From CBDANO01 sp965197665 (lineage in GTDB: Bacteria; Chloroflexota; Dehalococcoidia; Lucifugimonadales; UBA3495), in the NCBI GenBank assembly GCA_965197665.1, contig CBDANO010000002.1, positions 62,001-126,000 of the forward strand: a DNA stretch of 64,000 bases, in the 5' to 3' direction. Of the stretch, positions 44,082 through 53,714 are shown piece by piece; within the stretch, counting starts at the first letter, position 1; each line of letters starts with the position of its first letter. Below the pieces are notes generated by a model that had not been told where the DNA came from, made no database searches, and saw nothing but the letters and a program-made list of their open reading frames with translations. Both the position numbers and the translations under genes were made by a program.

Positions 44082-45691
44082 GGATTCCCCTCTCGGAGTA
44101 CGAGTTGCCTTGCGGAGGGCGACTTACCCCGGCATGGTCTGGTCTGGCGGCTGTTCTTGGCAGCGGCCTGGGCCGCCTCACGCTCCACCCGGATGCGCTC
44201 CAGCAGCGCCGACGCCGGCTCGTCGTTGGGGTCCTGGGGTACCAGATTCCCTGAGAACGCCTGCTTGAGTATGCTCTGCCGCAGCCGCTCGGCCCGTGTG
44301 AGGTTGGCCTCCACTGTGGCCTCCGTCTGCTGGATTACCGACAGACGCCGCTCCACCTCGGCAACAATGCGGCGTTGCTCGGCCAAAGGTGGGAGGGGGA
44401 ATGCGATCTCTTGGACGCGTGACTTGTTCAGTGCAGGTTGGTTGTTGCCCGATCCGATTTGTCGAGTAGCTTCATACTGACTCCAAAGGTAGTAAAAGAC
44501 ATACTCAGGAGGAAACCCGGACTCAGAGACTCTGATCGCGGCGGAGTTCTGACTATTGCAAGCTGGTATGTCCAGTATTGAAACCTGTCCTCTTGTTTTG
44601 CCCTCTCCTATCATGCCCAATAGGACGGTGCCCTCTGGGTGTACATATAAGCTGCTGTTTCTTAGTCCTTCCTCTGTTATGTACTCTCGTGTGCACTTAA
44701 TTCTGCTAAATGCCACCTCGCTGCTACTCACCCAGGCAATGTCTCCATTCCAGTATTCTAATTTGGCTCTTCTGGGCGTGGACCCAACGTAAACGTCAAA
44801 GCTCTGGCCCATGCTGCTCCACACCCATCCCTCCGGCAGTTCCGGCAGGTCGGAGGTGTCCGGCGGCGGCTCCTTGTACTTGCCTCGGCGCTTCTCCTGT
44901 GCCTCCCGCCGGGTGCGGCGTTCCGCCAGGATGCGTTCCACGAGGCGGTCGGCGGGTTCGTATTCGCGTCCCTCGGCGCGGGCAAGCTCCGCCTCAGTGG
45001 AGACGAGCCTACCTTCGCAGGCCGCCTTTAGGACGCTGGCCCTGTACCGTTTCAGGTTGGCCTGTACACGCCTGAGCGCGGCTACGGAGGCGTCGAGGCG
45101 AGTGAGCTGCTTCTCTATCTCCGCCACGATGCAGTGTTGCTCGGGGAGGGGAGGAAAGGGGACGGGGATTCCTTCAATGTGTTCTCGCTTAAGGTTGTTT
45201 ATATTTACTCCAGCCGCAAGTTGCGAGGTGCGATTCCGATAGTCATCACCCTGTAGAAACCATGCAAGGTATCTATTGTCCATAGCGCTAACTGCCCTCA
45301 ATCCCAAACAAAAAGCGCCAAAGGTGCCGACCCATTCTTTATTCAACTGAGCTGCTTTTCCTACTACCGATGAACTACCGCTAGACGCAGCGATAACTAT
45401 GTCCCCAGGTCTCAGGTACTGGTCTGGATTCACATACTGCGTTGGGACATATACGAGGCCATCAAAGTTCAGTACGCGGTCAATGTTAGTTGCACGTAGT
45501 AGTGGTACGAATCCCTCTGCGGAAACGCTGCTGGCGTCGACTTTCTTGTATGAGACACCACGAATCACTTCAAGAAGACTCCCCAAAGTGGTCATTGCCC
45601 ACCCTTCAGGGATTTCTGAGGACAGTGTGGTCCCAACTGCAACGTCATCAGCATGTTTGGATGGGGGATTACATACCAAGTTACAGGACAT
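44078..45691 (-). CDS. hsdS: Type I restriction-modification specificity subunit HsdS
   Basis: A 537-residue specificity protein with two target-recognition domains (about 27-215 and 290-480), each followed by a conserved helix with PLPPLAEQRRIVAEVERRL or FPPLPEQHCIVAEIEKQL that acts as a molecular ruler. Both halves open with the usual EIPEGWAMTTLG/ELPEGWVWSSMG pattern. It recognises a bipartite DNA site that cannot be predicted from sequence. It overlaps hsdM by 4 bp. The TRD-coding DNA is more AT-rich than the flanking parts, as expected for exchangeable domains. Confidence 0.92.
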   Translation of the reverse strand: MSCNLVCNPPSKHADDVAVGTTLSSEIPEGWAMTTLGSLLEVIRGVSYKKVDASSVSAEGFVPLLRATNIDRVLNFDGLVYVPTQYVNPDQYLRPGDIVIAASSGSSSVVGKAAQLNKEWVGTFGAFCLGLRAVSAMDNRYLAWFLQGDDYRNRTSQLAAGVNINNLKREHIEGIPVPFPPLPEQHCIVAEIEKQLTRLDASVAALRRVQANLKRYRASVLKAACEGRLVSTEAELARAEGREYEPADRLVERILAERRTRREAQEKRRGKYKEPPPDTSDLPELPEGWVWSSMGQSFDVYVGSTPRRAKLEYWNGDIAWVSSSEVAFSRIKCTREYITEEGLRNSSLYVHPEGTVLLGMIGEGKTRGQVSILDIPACNSQNSAAIRVSESGFPPEYVFYYLWSQYEATRQIGSGNNQPALNKSRVQEIAFPLPPLAEQRRIVAEVERRLSVIQQTEATVEANLTRAERLRQSILKQAFSGNLVPQDPNDEPASALLERIRVEREAAQAAAKNSRQTRPCRGKSPSARQLVLREGNP

Positions 45692-45805
45692 CTAATCTTC
45701 GCTACCCCTGTTTCGCTGACCAGCCATAATCTGAATCAGACCAACTACACTGAAGGTAGCCTGCACGCATAAGGCAGCGTTACGGTAGTTAGCGTTCGGG
45801 TCGTG

Positions 45806-46454
45806 CTACACCCTGTTGGCAAGGTCATAGGCACTGGTGGCAAAGTCATAGGCGCTTTTCACACACTTGCGAATCTCTTTGTTTGCTGCTCCTATCATTT
45901 CAGCAGCTAGATATCTCTTTAGCATCCGCTTGAAATCGGTTGGGGCTACAGTCTTGCACATCGCCGTCTAAAGCAGGATGGCGCTGTGGGTCAAAGACCG
46001 CCTGTGCTAGGGAGATGAGCGCCTCCCTACACGGGACGCCTACACTCTGGAAGGCGACCGGGGTTGCAGCGGCGTCCAATTGCTTGCGGAGTTCTGCCAT
46101 TGTGAGGTCAACCTTCTCCCAATCAGTAGAAGAATCGAAAGGAACCAATAGGCCATCATCAAGAGAGTCCCAATCAATCATGTAGTCAACTGATGGAAGA
46201 CCATAACCGTAACCTCCCGCTTCTACTAGAGCCTCCCAAATCACCGCTTTATCATCCGATGTAAGCCCTTGCACGCTGATCTCAGCGGATGCTGGAAACC
46301 ATAAGGTTACTTCTCCAATAGCGATAACTTCCTCGCCCCTGAACCCGACGTCGAACAAGTTATCTGTCGCACGGGCATTAGCCAGCAGTTCCGCTAGGTC
46401 CTCCCGCTTTCGGTGCCTGAGAAACCTACACACTTTGGTGAATTCTGCCACCAT
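45806..46454 (-). pseudogene. Conserved hypothetical protein, frameshifted
   Basis: The first 170 residues (from MVAEFTKVCRFLRHRKREDL to SLAQAVFDPQRHPALDGDVQ) are in one frame. A one-base change near 45945 moves the family-like C terminus (TDFKRMLKRYLAAEMIGAAN, stop at 45806) into another frame. The pattern of CREALISLA, then a helical KRML..YL segment, resembles small defence-island proteins of unknown function. Its leader has the TGTAGTTTGGTAT box. Confidence 0.6.
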
Positions 46455-46466
46455 TTACTCCCGTCT

Positions 46467-46491
46467 GTAGTTTGGTATGTAATTCCCTTTG
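46467..46491 (-). promoter_or_regulatory. TGTAGTTTGGTAT leader box, copy 2
   Basis: Matches 7411-7435 at 22 of 25 positions and lies 12 bp upstream of the minus-strand start at 46454. Confidence 0.35.
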
Positions 46492-46515
46492 GATGGAGCG
46501 AGCATGAATCAGCTT

Positions 46516-46770
46516 CTATCGGCCAATGACGCGCATATACTCGTCGTGGCTACCGATCCAGACCCAGAACAGATCTTGCCCTTCTTCAATGGCAATAGCT
46601 CTGTAAGAACGCCCAACCCGAACCGCCCAATAGTCGTTGACCTTCTTGAAGTGAAGCGACGGGTGCCTCGGACTATCCTTGAGCAACTGGAAGTTTCGCC
46701 GCGCAGCCCTCTGAAATGCTTCAGGCAGTCGCTCGAAATGCGCCCAGAACTGGGGCGTAGTGCGATGCAC
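46516..46770 (-). CDS. RelE/ParE-family toxin
   Basis: An 84-residue toxin of the RelE/ParE superfamily, with the conserved pattern FQRAARRNFQLLKDSPRHPS, LHFKKVNDYWAVRVGRSYRA and IAIEEGQDLFWVWIGSHDEY. Such proteins are ribosome-dependent mRNA nucleases or gyrase inhibitors. It starts with GTG sharing one base with the antitoxin TAG stop, the typical order antitoxin then toxin. It sits between hsdR and hsdS. Confidence 0.85.
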   Translation of the reverse strand: MHRTTPQFWAHFERLPEAFQRAARRNFQLLKDSPRHPSLHFKKVNDYWAVRVGRSYRAIAIEEGQDLFWVWIGSHDEYMRVIGR

Positions 46771-46970
46771 TACAACTCCCTGAGCGTGCCTTCCCGCTTG
46801 GCCTGTTCAACCTCTGCCTTCAGGAAGTCCAGCTTGCCGGCCAGCACGTCCTCCTCGAACTGCCGATCCCACGCCTCCTCTGCCAACTCGTGTAGCCAGT
46901 CCATGACCTTGGCGTACTCGGCTTCAGGAAGACTCAGGACTGCTTGCTTGATTTCATCTGCGGTGGTCAT
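46770..46970 (-). CDS. Antitoxin of RelE-type pair
   Basis: A 66-residue acidic helical protein (MTTADEIKQAVLSLPEAEYA, then WDRQFEEDVLAGKLDFLKAE) typical of short antitoxins paired with RelE-like toxins. It likely binds the toxin through its C-terminal helix. A one-base overlap joins the two genes. Confidence 0.8.
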   Translation of the reverse strand: MTTADEIKQAVLSLPEAEYAKVMDWLHELAEEAWDRQFEEDVLAGKLDFLKAEVEQAKREGTLREL

Positions 46971-47068
46971 CGACTACCTCCCTTTATCATTCTCCTTATT
47001 GTGCGACGAGATGGTTGGACCTTCAACAGGCAAATTGACGATGGTGGAGAAAGCTCCGCATGTCCCAC

Positions 47069-49873
47069 CTACGCTACCAACTCCAGGTTGAGCTCTTCGA
47101 GCAGGCCGGGGAGTTCATCCCCAAACAGCTCGTATGCCTTGCCGAGGCCGCCCTGCTGGTTGAAGGGGGCGTACTGGAAGTCGCCCATGTCCATGCTGAC
47201 GCTGCCCGCGATGTGGCCGCAGATGGCCTCCAGCCAACGCACCTGCTCCTCAGTGAAGGCGCGACCTGCGGTTTCCTGCATCGCCAGCCAGCCACTGAAG
47301 CGCTTACGCACACTGTCGGCGAAGGGCGCCAGCTCGTCAGCGCCGCCTATGGCATAGCGCACCACGGACACGATGTCGGCCAGGGTCCGCTGGCCCGAGC
47401 CGCGCACCTTTGACTTGTCCAACTGCCGGTAGGCCTCCCACAACCGTTCGATCGTCCACGAGCGCGGCGGCAATACCAGGGCGTCGGCCAGGGCCTTGAT
47501 GTCAGCGTAGCTCAGTCTCTGACGATAGGGACGCTCGTACAGCGCCTGCAGGGCCGTTATCTCGTCCCGGTTCTCCTCAATATACTGCCCGAATGATCCC
47601 ACGGTTGCCCTTGCTTGTTCGTCCGAGAATCCGGCCTCTATGAGGCTGTCGGCGCTCACCGTGTCGATGGTCTGCTCGTAGGAGCGATGGATGTCCACCA
47701 GCCGCTGCCGCAGGTCGGGGTTCGCGGCGAAGGGCCGGGCGGCATCTTCCAGTATCTGACGCCGGGCCTCGGCGACCGCCGATTCAGGCGGGTCGTCTTC
47801 CCCCGTCGCCTGTCGTGCGGCATCCAGGGCGACGTCCGAGTCCGCGGCATTTACGAGGCTGGAGACGAGGGTCTGAAGCGGCACGCCATGAGAAGCGTCT
47901 TCTATAGCCTCGCGGTCCCCGGGGGTCAGGTGGCGATCCAGCCGTGCGAGGCGACTGGCGAGAGACGAGAGAACCTCCGGGTCTCGGTCACCCATGCTTA
48001 CCAGGTCCAGCAGCTTGTCGAAGGGTACGGTGGGCTTTCTGTCCAAGGAGTAGGAGTCGGATAGCTCGGTCTCGGTCACGCCCACCGCGTCGACGATCAC
48101 GAAGCGGTCCTTGTTGCGGGCGTCGGGGGTCACGGCGTTGAAGTCGGTGGTCGAGATGGTGCGCACGCCGCGCCCCTTCATCTGCTCGAAGAAGTTGCGG
48201 CTGCGCACATTGCGCATGAAGAAGACGACCTCCACCGGCTTGATGTCAGTGCCGGTGGCGATCATGTCCACCGTCACTACTATGCGGGGGTTATAGCTGT
48301 TGCGGAAGGAACTCAACAGGTCTTCCGGCTTCACCCCGGTGGTCTTGTAGGTGATCTTCTGGCAGAAGTCGTTGCCCTTATCGAACACCTGCCGCACGAC
48401 GCGCACAATGTCGTCGGCGTGGCTGTCGTCCTTGGCGAAGATGATCGTCTTGGGCACGTCCCGACGGGTGGGGAATATCTCCGTGAACAGCCGGTCCCGA
48501 AAAGCCTGGGTGACCGTGCGAATCTGGTCTTCCGCCACCACGTCGCGGTCAAGCTGGTTGGGGGCGTAGGCCAGGTCCTCCTCCAGTTGCTCCCACCGGA
48601 CCTTCCGTGTCAGACGGTCCCGCCGGTCAACGTAGTACCCGGCATCCACCGTCGCCCCCTGGTCGGTGATCTGTGTGCGAATCCTGTAGGTATCGAAGCC
48701 CACGTTCACGCCGTCGGCCACCGCCTGCTCGTGGTTGTACTCCATGACCAGGTTCTGATGGAAGAAGCCGAAGGTCTGCTTGGAGGGGGTGGCGGTCAGC
48801 CCGATCAGGAAGCCGTCGAAGTACTCCAGCACCTGCCGCCACAGGTTGTATATCGAGCGGTGACACTCGTCGGTGATGATGACGTCGAAGGTCTCGATGG
48901 GAACGTCCGGGTTGTACTCGACGGGCGCAGGCTCACGCTGAAGAGCGGCCGTGTTGAAGCCGGAGATCTCCTCCAGCTCCGGGGCCAACTCTTCACCCTT
49001 CAGGATGGAGTACACCCGCTGGATGGTGGCAATGCAGACCTTGCTCATGGGGTCGATGTGCCCGGATTGGAGGAGTTGAACGTTGTACAGCTCGGTGAAC
49101 TTGCGCCCTTCGTCCGGGGTGGTGAACCCCTGGAACTCGCGTAGGGTCTGCCGTCCCAAGTTGCTGCGGTCCACGAGGAACAGCACGCGCCACGCTCCGG
49201 CGTGCTTGATCAAGCGGTATGCCTGGTTGCAGGCCATGAAGGTCTTGCCGCTTCCGGTGGCCATCTGCACCAGCGCCCGCGGCCGTCCTGCGGCCAGGGA
49301 CTTCTCCAATTCCCTGATGGCCTTTTCCTGTACCGGCCACAGGCCTGATGCATTCAGAGGCGGCATGGCCTTGAGTCTCTGGCGTAGATTGTCAGACGTC
49401 AGGTAGTCGCTCTTTTCCTCAGCAGTCCGATGACCGTCAGTGTCTGGCGCTTCCGGGGTGCCTAGCCAAGCGGCAAGCGTCTGGGGAGAATGGAATGAGA
49501 AGACAAGGCGGCTTCGCGGCTCCGGGTCGAGCCTGTTGGTGAACTGCGTCTCCGTGCCGGTGCTCTCGTACAGAAACGGGAGCGGGTTGTCGTGGGCGGG
49601 AAGGTTGTCTGGCAAGCCTGTGCTGTACTTCTCGGACTGGACTTCCACTCCGGTAAGGGTGGAGCCTTCTGGCTTCGCCTCGACTACCCCGGCCGCCTTC
49701 TGGTTCACATAGAGCAGGTAGTCTGCCTTGCCATGGCCGGACTTCAAGGGGAACTCGCGTACGGCTATTCCGCTGCTGGCGTACAGGTTGATGGAGTCGG
49801 AGTTCTGCACCGACCATCCTGCCTGCTCAAGCAGCCGATCTATGTTTACGCGGGCCTCTTGCTCCGGGGTCAT
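47069..49873 (-). CDS. hsdR: Type I restriction endonuclease subunit HsdR
   Basis: A 934-residue motor/nuclease subunit. The N-terminal PD-(D/E)xK nuclease shows Asp near residue 51 (GKADYLLY) and Glu-Ala-Lys near 65-67 (VVEAKPEG). Helicase motif I is ATGSGKTF, motif II is DECH, and motif VI is QMKGRGVRT. The C-terminal region (WLEAICGHIAGSVSMDMGDF) contacts the methylase. Start: ATG at 49873; a TTG three codons upstream (49882) is closer to GGAG. It translocates DNA and cuts unmodified targets. Confidence 0.93.
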   Translation of the reverse strand: MTPEQEARVNIDRLLEQAGWSVQNSDSINLYASSGIAVREFPLKSGHGKADYLLYVNQKAAGVVEAKPEGSTLTGVEVQSEKYSTGLPDNLPAHDNPLPFLYESTGTETQFTNRLDPEPRSRLVFSFHSPQTLAAWLGTPEAPDTDGHRTAEEKSDYLTSDNLRQRLKAMPPLNASGLWPVQEKAIRELEKSLAAGRPRALVQMATGSGKTFMACNQAYRLIKHAGAWRVLFLVDRSNLGRQTLREFQGFTTPDEGRKFTELYNVQLLQSGHIDPMSKVCIATIQRVYSILKGEELAPELEEISGFNTAALQREPAPVEYNPDVPIETFDVIITDECHRSIYNLWRQVLEYFDGFLIGLTATPSKQTFGFFHQNLVMEYNHEQAVADGVNVGFDTYRIRTQITDQGATVDAGYYVDRRDRLTRKVRWEQLEEDLAYAPNQLDRDVVAEDQIRTVTQAFRDRLFTEIFPTRRDVPKTIIFAKDDSHADDIVRVVRQVFDKGNDFCQKITYKTTGVKPEDLLSSFRNSYNPRIVVTVDMIATGTDIKPVEVVFFMRNVRSRNFFEQMKGRGVRTISTTDFNAVTPDARNKDRFVIVDAVGVTETELSDSYSLDRKPTVPFDKLLDLVSMGDRDPEVLSSLASRLARLDRHLTPGDREAIEDASHGVPLQTLVSSLVNAADSDVALDAARQATGEDDPPESAVAEARRQILEDAARPFAANPDLRQRLVDIHRSYEQTIDTVSADSLIEAGFSDEQARATVGSFGQYIEENRDEITALQALYERPYRQRLSYADIKALADALVLPPRSWTIERLWEAYRQLDKSKVRGSGQRTLADIVSVVRYAIGGADELAPFADSVRKRFSGWLAMQETAGRAFTEEQVRWLEAICGHIAGSVSMDMGDFQYAPFNQQGGLGKAYELFGDELPGLLEELNLELVA

Positions 49874-49942
49874 GTTTATCAAGTGGGCAGCTCCTCGATG
49901 CCATCCATCCAGCAGTCATTGACAGAACAAGCCAAGGCTCTT

Positions 49943-50539
49943 TCAGGCATCGGCGACCATCGCACTCACAGGTTCGGCCAACCATGCAGGCATTACGGCG
50001 CGGGTGGCCGCCAGTTCCTCTATATCTTCCGGTGAGAGCTTATGCTCAAGCGTCTCCAGATTCTCGTCTACCTCCTCGGGACCAAGCCAGGCCAGGGCGC
50101 GGACGGCATCTCCGGCGGGCCGATGGGGCGCCACAAGCTGCCACCGTGGGGCGTGGCACAGTTCCACCACCAGCCCACCGAGCTTGAGCTTACGATTAGG
50201 GCCGGAGGTAAGGTAGACCGACCGTACCGGCACCTGCGTAGTGAGCCCAAGGGCATTCGCTGCCGTTCCACCGCAAGGTACAATCGTCTCACCCCAAAGA
50301 GTGGACAGGGACGCAAGCACCTTGCCCACGGCGGGCGACCGAAAGCCGAACCGAGTCTGCATAGGCCGAACGTAGACGCCCTGGCAGACCCGCATGAGAT
50401 CTCCCTTACGGGCGAGGCGAGACAGTGCTTGGTCAACAGCAGCCCTACTCCCTAAGTGCAGCAGGGCGCTTGGGCACAGCAGCGTGCCCTCCGGTGACTC
50501 GGCGGCGTAGCTGATGATCTGCGCTGGAAGGCTTGGCAC
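49943..50539 (-). CDS. DUF6088 / AbiEi-like antitoxin-domain protein
   Basis: A 198-residue protein with an N-terminal winged helix (LLCPSALLHLGSRAAVDQAL, RKGDLMRVCQGVYVRP) and the VPVRSVYLTSGPNRKLKLGG segment of AbiEi/DUF6088 proteins. These are antitoxin regulators of type IV systems, normally paired with an AbiEii nucleotidyltransferase toxin; no such partner is seen next to it. It starts with GTG 8 nt after GGGAG and is 70 bp upstream of hsdR. Confidence 0.8.
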   Translation of the reverse strand: MPSLPAQIISYAAESPEGTLLCPSALLHLGSRAAVDQALSRLARKGDLMRVCQGVYVRPMQTRFGFRSPAVGKVLASLSTLWGETIVPCGGTAANALGLTTQVPVRSVYLTSGPNRKLKLGGLVVELCHAPRWQLVAPHRPAGDAVRALAWLGPEEVDENLETLEHKLSPEDIEELAATRAVMPAWLAEPVSAMVADA

Positions 50540-50641
50540 TGAGGAGTCTCCCGTGATAGAATGTCAGAAATATAGCATGATGGCTGACCGGATGCAAGCT
50601 CGGTGCTTTGGAGGCTCCGGCCGCACGTCCGAGAGGAGCTA

Positions 50642-51102
50642 GTGCTGGGTCAAATCCGTATTGTCAGGTATTACATGGGCGGGAGCGGAATGCCACCGTC
50701 TGGGAGAGAGTTGAGTTTTGGGAGGTGGGGCATCCATGGTTCAGGAAATATATGGCGTAGAGCTGAGCACCCAGGAGAGAGGGCGGCTCCGGCAGATGAT
50801 CAGGTCCGGCAGGAGTTCCGCCCAGGCCATCACCCGAGCGCGCATTCTGCTCAGAACGGATGAGGGCTGGACTGCTTCTCAAGTGGCCGCTGCCCTGGAC
50901 GTGTCGGAGCGGACGGTGTTCCGCGCCAAGCGGCGGTATGCCGAGGAGGGATTGGATGAGGTGCTGCGGCGCCACAACCAGGTCAACCGGCACCGCAAAC
51001 TGGATGACCGAGGCGAGGCCCACCTGATAGCCCTGGCCTGCAGCCCGGCCCCCGAAGGCCACGACCACTGGACGCTGCGCCTGCTGGCGGGCAAGGCGGT
51101 GG
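50642..51102 (+). mobile_element. IS630 element, copy 2, truncated
   Basis: The left end GTGCTGGGTCAAATCCG follows a TA (50640-50641). It is nearly identical to copy 1 for 461 bp and then breaks at 51102, exactly where an IS3-like terminus (TGAGGTGGACCC) begins. Only the helix-turn-helix part of the transposase (ATG 50736) remains. Confidence 0.9.
50736..51102 (+). pseudogene. IS630 transposase N-terminal fragment
   Basis: About 122 residues (MVQEIYGVELSTQERGRLRQ to LRLLAGKAV) match copy 1 with few changes. The frame then reads into the IS3-like end. No catalytic domain is left. Confidence 0.85.
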
Positions 51103-51132
51103 TGAGGTGGACCCGGTCAGTTGGACAGAATC
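51103..51132. mobile_element. IS3-like terminus (TGAGGTGG type) cutting IS630
   Basis: TGAGGTGGACCCGGTCAGTT followed by GGACAGAAT matches the ends at 9258, 35295 and 53715. It points in the same direction as the one at 53715, so the two do not form a simple composite transposon. Confidence 0.8.
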
Positions 51133-51146
51133 GGTGGCCGAGAGTT

Positions 51147-51178
51147 GCCCGTTTTGCACGCGACATGTTAAAACGGGC
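51147..51178. promoter_or_regulatory. Inverted repeat upstream of HEPN-STAND gene
   Basis: A perfect 9-bp repeat GCCCGTTTT/AAAACGGGC around a 14-base spacer, 139 bp before the gene. It may be an operator or an RNA hairpin. Confidence 0.35.
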
Positions 51179-51316
51179 ACGGCAAGGAACGAGCGGGACC
51201 GGACCATCACGGATCAGCCTGCTAAAACAAATGCCACCAAACGGGCGCGGGGATTACTCGGGGACATAAGGTTTAGGGCCGATCCAAGGCGGCGAGCGAA
51301 CAAAAGGGGCAAATTT

Positions 51317-53677
51317 ATGGTTTCCACCAACACGATCTGTTTTGAAGCTATCAACAGGGTCTACCGGAATACCGTAGTCCAACATATCCGCGAGACCATT
51401 AAAACAAACCACCCTGACGATTGGTTGGAAACGTTGAAGCTTCCTCTTCAAAAAGAGTGGGAAACGCTCCAACATAACGCAGAATTGCGCCGGACCACCG
51501 GGGAATACGGAAGCAAATTGACCGATGAGTTCGATTTTCTTGGAGTAAATAATTTCTACGTTTTGTTCGAGAAGTATTTTGCCGAGCTGTTCCCATCCTC
51601 CCGAGAGTTGACCCCCGAAGAAACTCTACAGAAGAAACAGAGCCTACTAATCGGTGCCCGGGAAATCAAAAATATGCGAGATCCTGCTCTGGGACATCCA
51701 GGAGACATCGATATCTCCGACGCGGACGCGTTGCAAATGCTGGACTACGCCAGGCGGATATTGGACTTCATCGACGAAAGGGCTTCTGAGGAATTGCGTC
51801 GGTCGTGGGAACTAATTCGTTTTGGAGGATCCCCGGAGATCGGACCGACAGATGAAGACCCAATCCCGATAGAGTCCAGCACCTTACCACCTAGAGAAAC
51901 TATAGCGCCAAGATTTGTCGGTAGGCAGACTGAACTCGAAAGTTTACGGAATTGGTTAAACGACCCATATTCTAGGGTATGGCTCTTGGCGGGGGACGGT
52001 GGAAAGGGAAAGACGGCCATAGCGTACGAGTTCGCAGTTTCAACAAGTGTCCAACTTCTAACAGGCTTCGAAGTCATAATTTGGTTGAGCGCCAAAGCCC
52101 GGAAATTTCTGGAAGGCCAGACGATAAGCGTAGAGTCGCCAGATTTTTGGGACTTGGATTCCGCGCTTGCATGCGTCCTCAGAGCATACGGCGCGATCGA
52201 AATTGAGGCAATGGATACCGATGCAAAAGCTAAAGAGTGCATCTCCTATCTCCAGGAGTTGCCTGCTCTTGTCGTCCTGGACGACGTAGATTCCCTAGAG
52301 GGCGATGGCCTAATGGCTATGAATTTCTTTACGTTTGGAATTCAAAGCACAAAATCCAAGTTCTTGATCACATCCCGGCGGGTTCCCTTCGGGATGGAGC
52401 CGTTGGTAACGCAGGTAACGGGATTCCGAACCGGAAGTGATGACGGCAATAAATTCATCGATAGTCGTATCCAGCTTTATGATCTCGACCCCAACCAGTT
52501 CTCTCGGGCCATCAACAACAACATCTTAGACGCATGCGACGGCAGCCCATTGTTTGTGGAAGAACTCCTAAGATTGTGTCGACTCGGAGAAACTCCAAAT
52601 AATGCGATTAGATTGTGGAAAAACCAGCAAGGGGAACAAGCTCGCAGTTACGCTCTCCGCCGCGAGTTTGATATGCTGTCCGATGCAGCCAAAAAAGTGC
52701 TGTTGGCTTGTGCATTGTTCCGGGGTCCAATCTCTTTGCCTTCGATACAAGTAACTGCAGAGGTGCAAAGGGACCAAGCTTACTCCGCCATCCAAGAGTT
52801 ACAGAATTTGTTCCTCTTGCCCAAACCTCGTGTTACACAGGACGAACCAACCTTTGGTCTGAACATAAACACCCGGTCTTTGGTAATTGAGGTTTATGGC
52901 GGAACAGACTTAGCCCATAGGATCAATGGCTCTATCCAAGTAATAATGGGTGAGACACAGGCAACCCCGGCACACAGAGGACGCATTGGGCAACTCATAA
53001 GACAAGCGGTCAGTCTGGTTAAACTTAAGCGACATCCTGATGCTGAGTCTACTCTCCTGCAAGCGATCGAACTATTCCCTGAAACCGCCGACTTGCACGG
53101 TAGTCTTGGGTGGGTTTACAAGTCTTGGCGTCCGACAGCCCGCTATACGGACGCTCGTGATAGCTTCACCCGAGCTTCCGACCTTAAGTCATCTCGACAA
53201 GACATGTATTGGCATTGGGCTGGAATGGAACAATCTCAGTCCGAATGGACCGCTGCAGCCCAAGCCGCAGAGAGGGGCCTGGAAATTCTGCCGGATTCTG
53301 AAGACTTGGAATACAAAGCCGGCTTAGCTCGGAGCCAACTCGCCAAGGATTTATATGGGCAAGCCCAATACGGGCGGGCAGAACAAGAAGCACGTAAAGC
53401 TGAGACACACCTAAAGGCAGCCCTTCTAGACTTGGAAGATGTTGAGAACGGAAGATACCAGTTCCATAGCGACGTCCACCGTGCCATCGTGATCAACTAC
53501 GAGCACCTAGTGCGGGTCCGCCGCTCGGAAAGAGATGACGGGGGTGCGGCACATTATATAAGGGTGCTGGGGAATGCATTGCACCAATGGAAGAACGAAC
53601 ACCCAGGGGATCCCAACGCTTCATCAGAAGAGCAACGGTTGATCTATTGGTTTCCAACTCTTCAAGCAATAAACTGA
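51317..53677 (+). CDS. HEPN-STAND-TPR protein, candidate antiviral NLR-like factor
   Basis: A 786-residue three-part protein. Residues about 1-165 are helical and resemble Swt1-type HEPN domains, with an R-x5-H motif at Arg121/His127 (RDPALGH), the RNase signature of HEPN. Residues about 200-520 form a STAND NTPase: FVGRQTELESL, Walker A GDGGKGKT at 226-233, Walker B VVLDDVD near 320, and FLITSRR. The C-terminal third has TPR-like helices (AESTLLQAIELFPETADLHG). ATG 51317 follows AAAAGGGG. The gene is clearly more AT-rich than its surroundings, suggesting transfer. By analogy with Avs/NLR proteins it may sense a phage product through the TPRs and trigger RNA cleavage; that is inference. Confidence 0.8.
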   Translation: MVSTNTICFEAINRVYRNTVVQHIRETIKTNHPDDWLETLKLPLQKEWETLQHNAELRRTTGEYGSKLTDEFDFLGVNNFYVLFEKYFAELFPSSRELTPEETLQKKQSLLIGAREIKNMRDPALGHPGDIDISDADALQMLDYARRILDFIDERASEELRRSWELIRFGGSPEIGPTDEDPIPIESSTLPPRETIAPRFVGRQTELESLRNWLNDPYSRVWLLAGDGGKGKTAIAYEFAVSTSVQLLTGFEVIIWLSAKARKFLEGQTISVESPDFWDLDSALACVLRAYGAIEIEAMDTDAKAKECISYLQELPALVVLDDVDSLEGDGLMAMNFFTFGIQSTKSKFLITSRRVPFGMEPLVTQVTGFRTGSDDGNKFIDSRIQLYDLDPNQFSRAINNNILDACDGSPLFVEELLRLCRLGETPNNAIRLWKNQQGEQARSYALRREFDMLSDAAKKVLLACALFRGPISLPSIQVTAEVQRDQAYSAIQELQNLFLLPKPRVTQDEPTFGLNINTRSLVIEVYGGTDLAHRINGSIQVIMGETQATPAHRGRIGQLIRQAVSLVKLKRHPDAESTLLQAIELFPETADLHGSLGWVYKSWRPTARYTDARDSFTRASDLKSSRQDMYWHWAGMEQSQSEWTAAAQAAERGLEILPDSEDLEYKAGLARSQLAKDLYGQAQYGRAEQEARKAETHLKAALLDLEDVENGRYQFHSDVHRAIVINYEHLVRVRRSERDDGGAAHYIRVLGNALHQWKNEHPGDPNASSEEQRLIYWFPTLQAIN

Positions 53678-53714
53678 ACTAAGAATCCTCTGAATAAGTC
53701 CGCGGCCATGTGGC

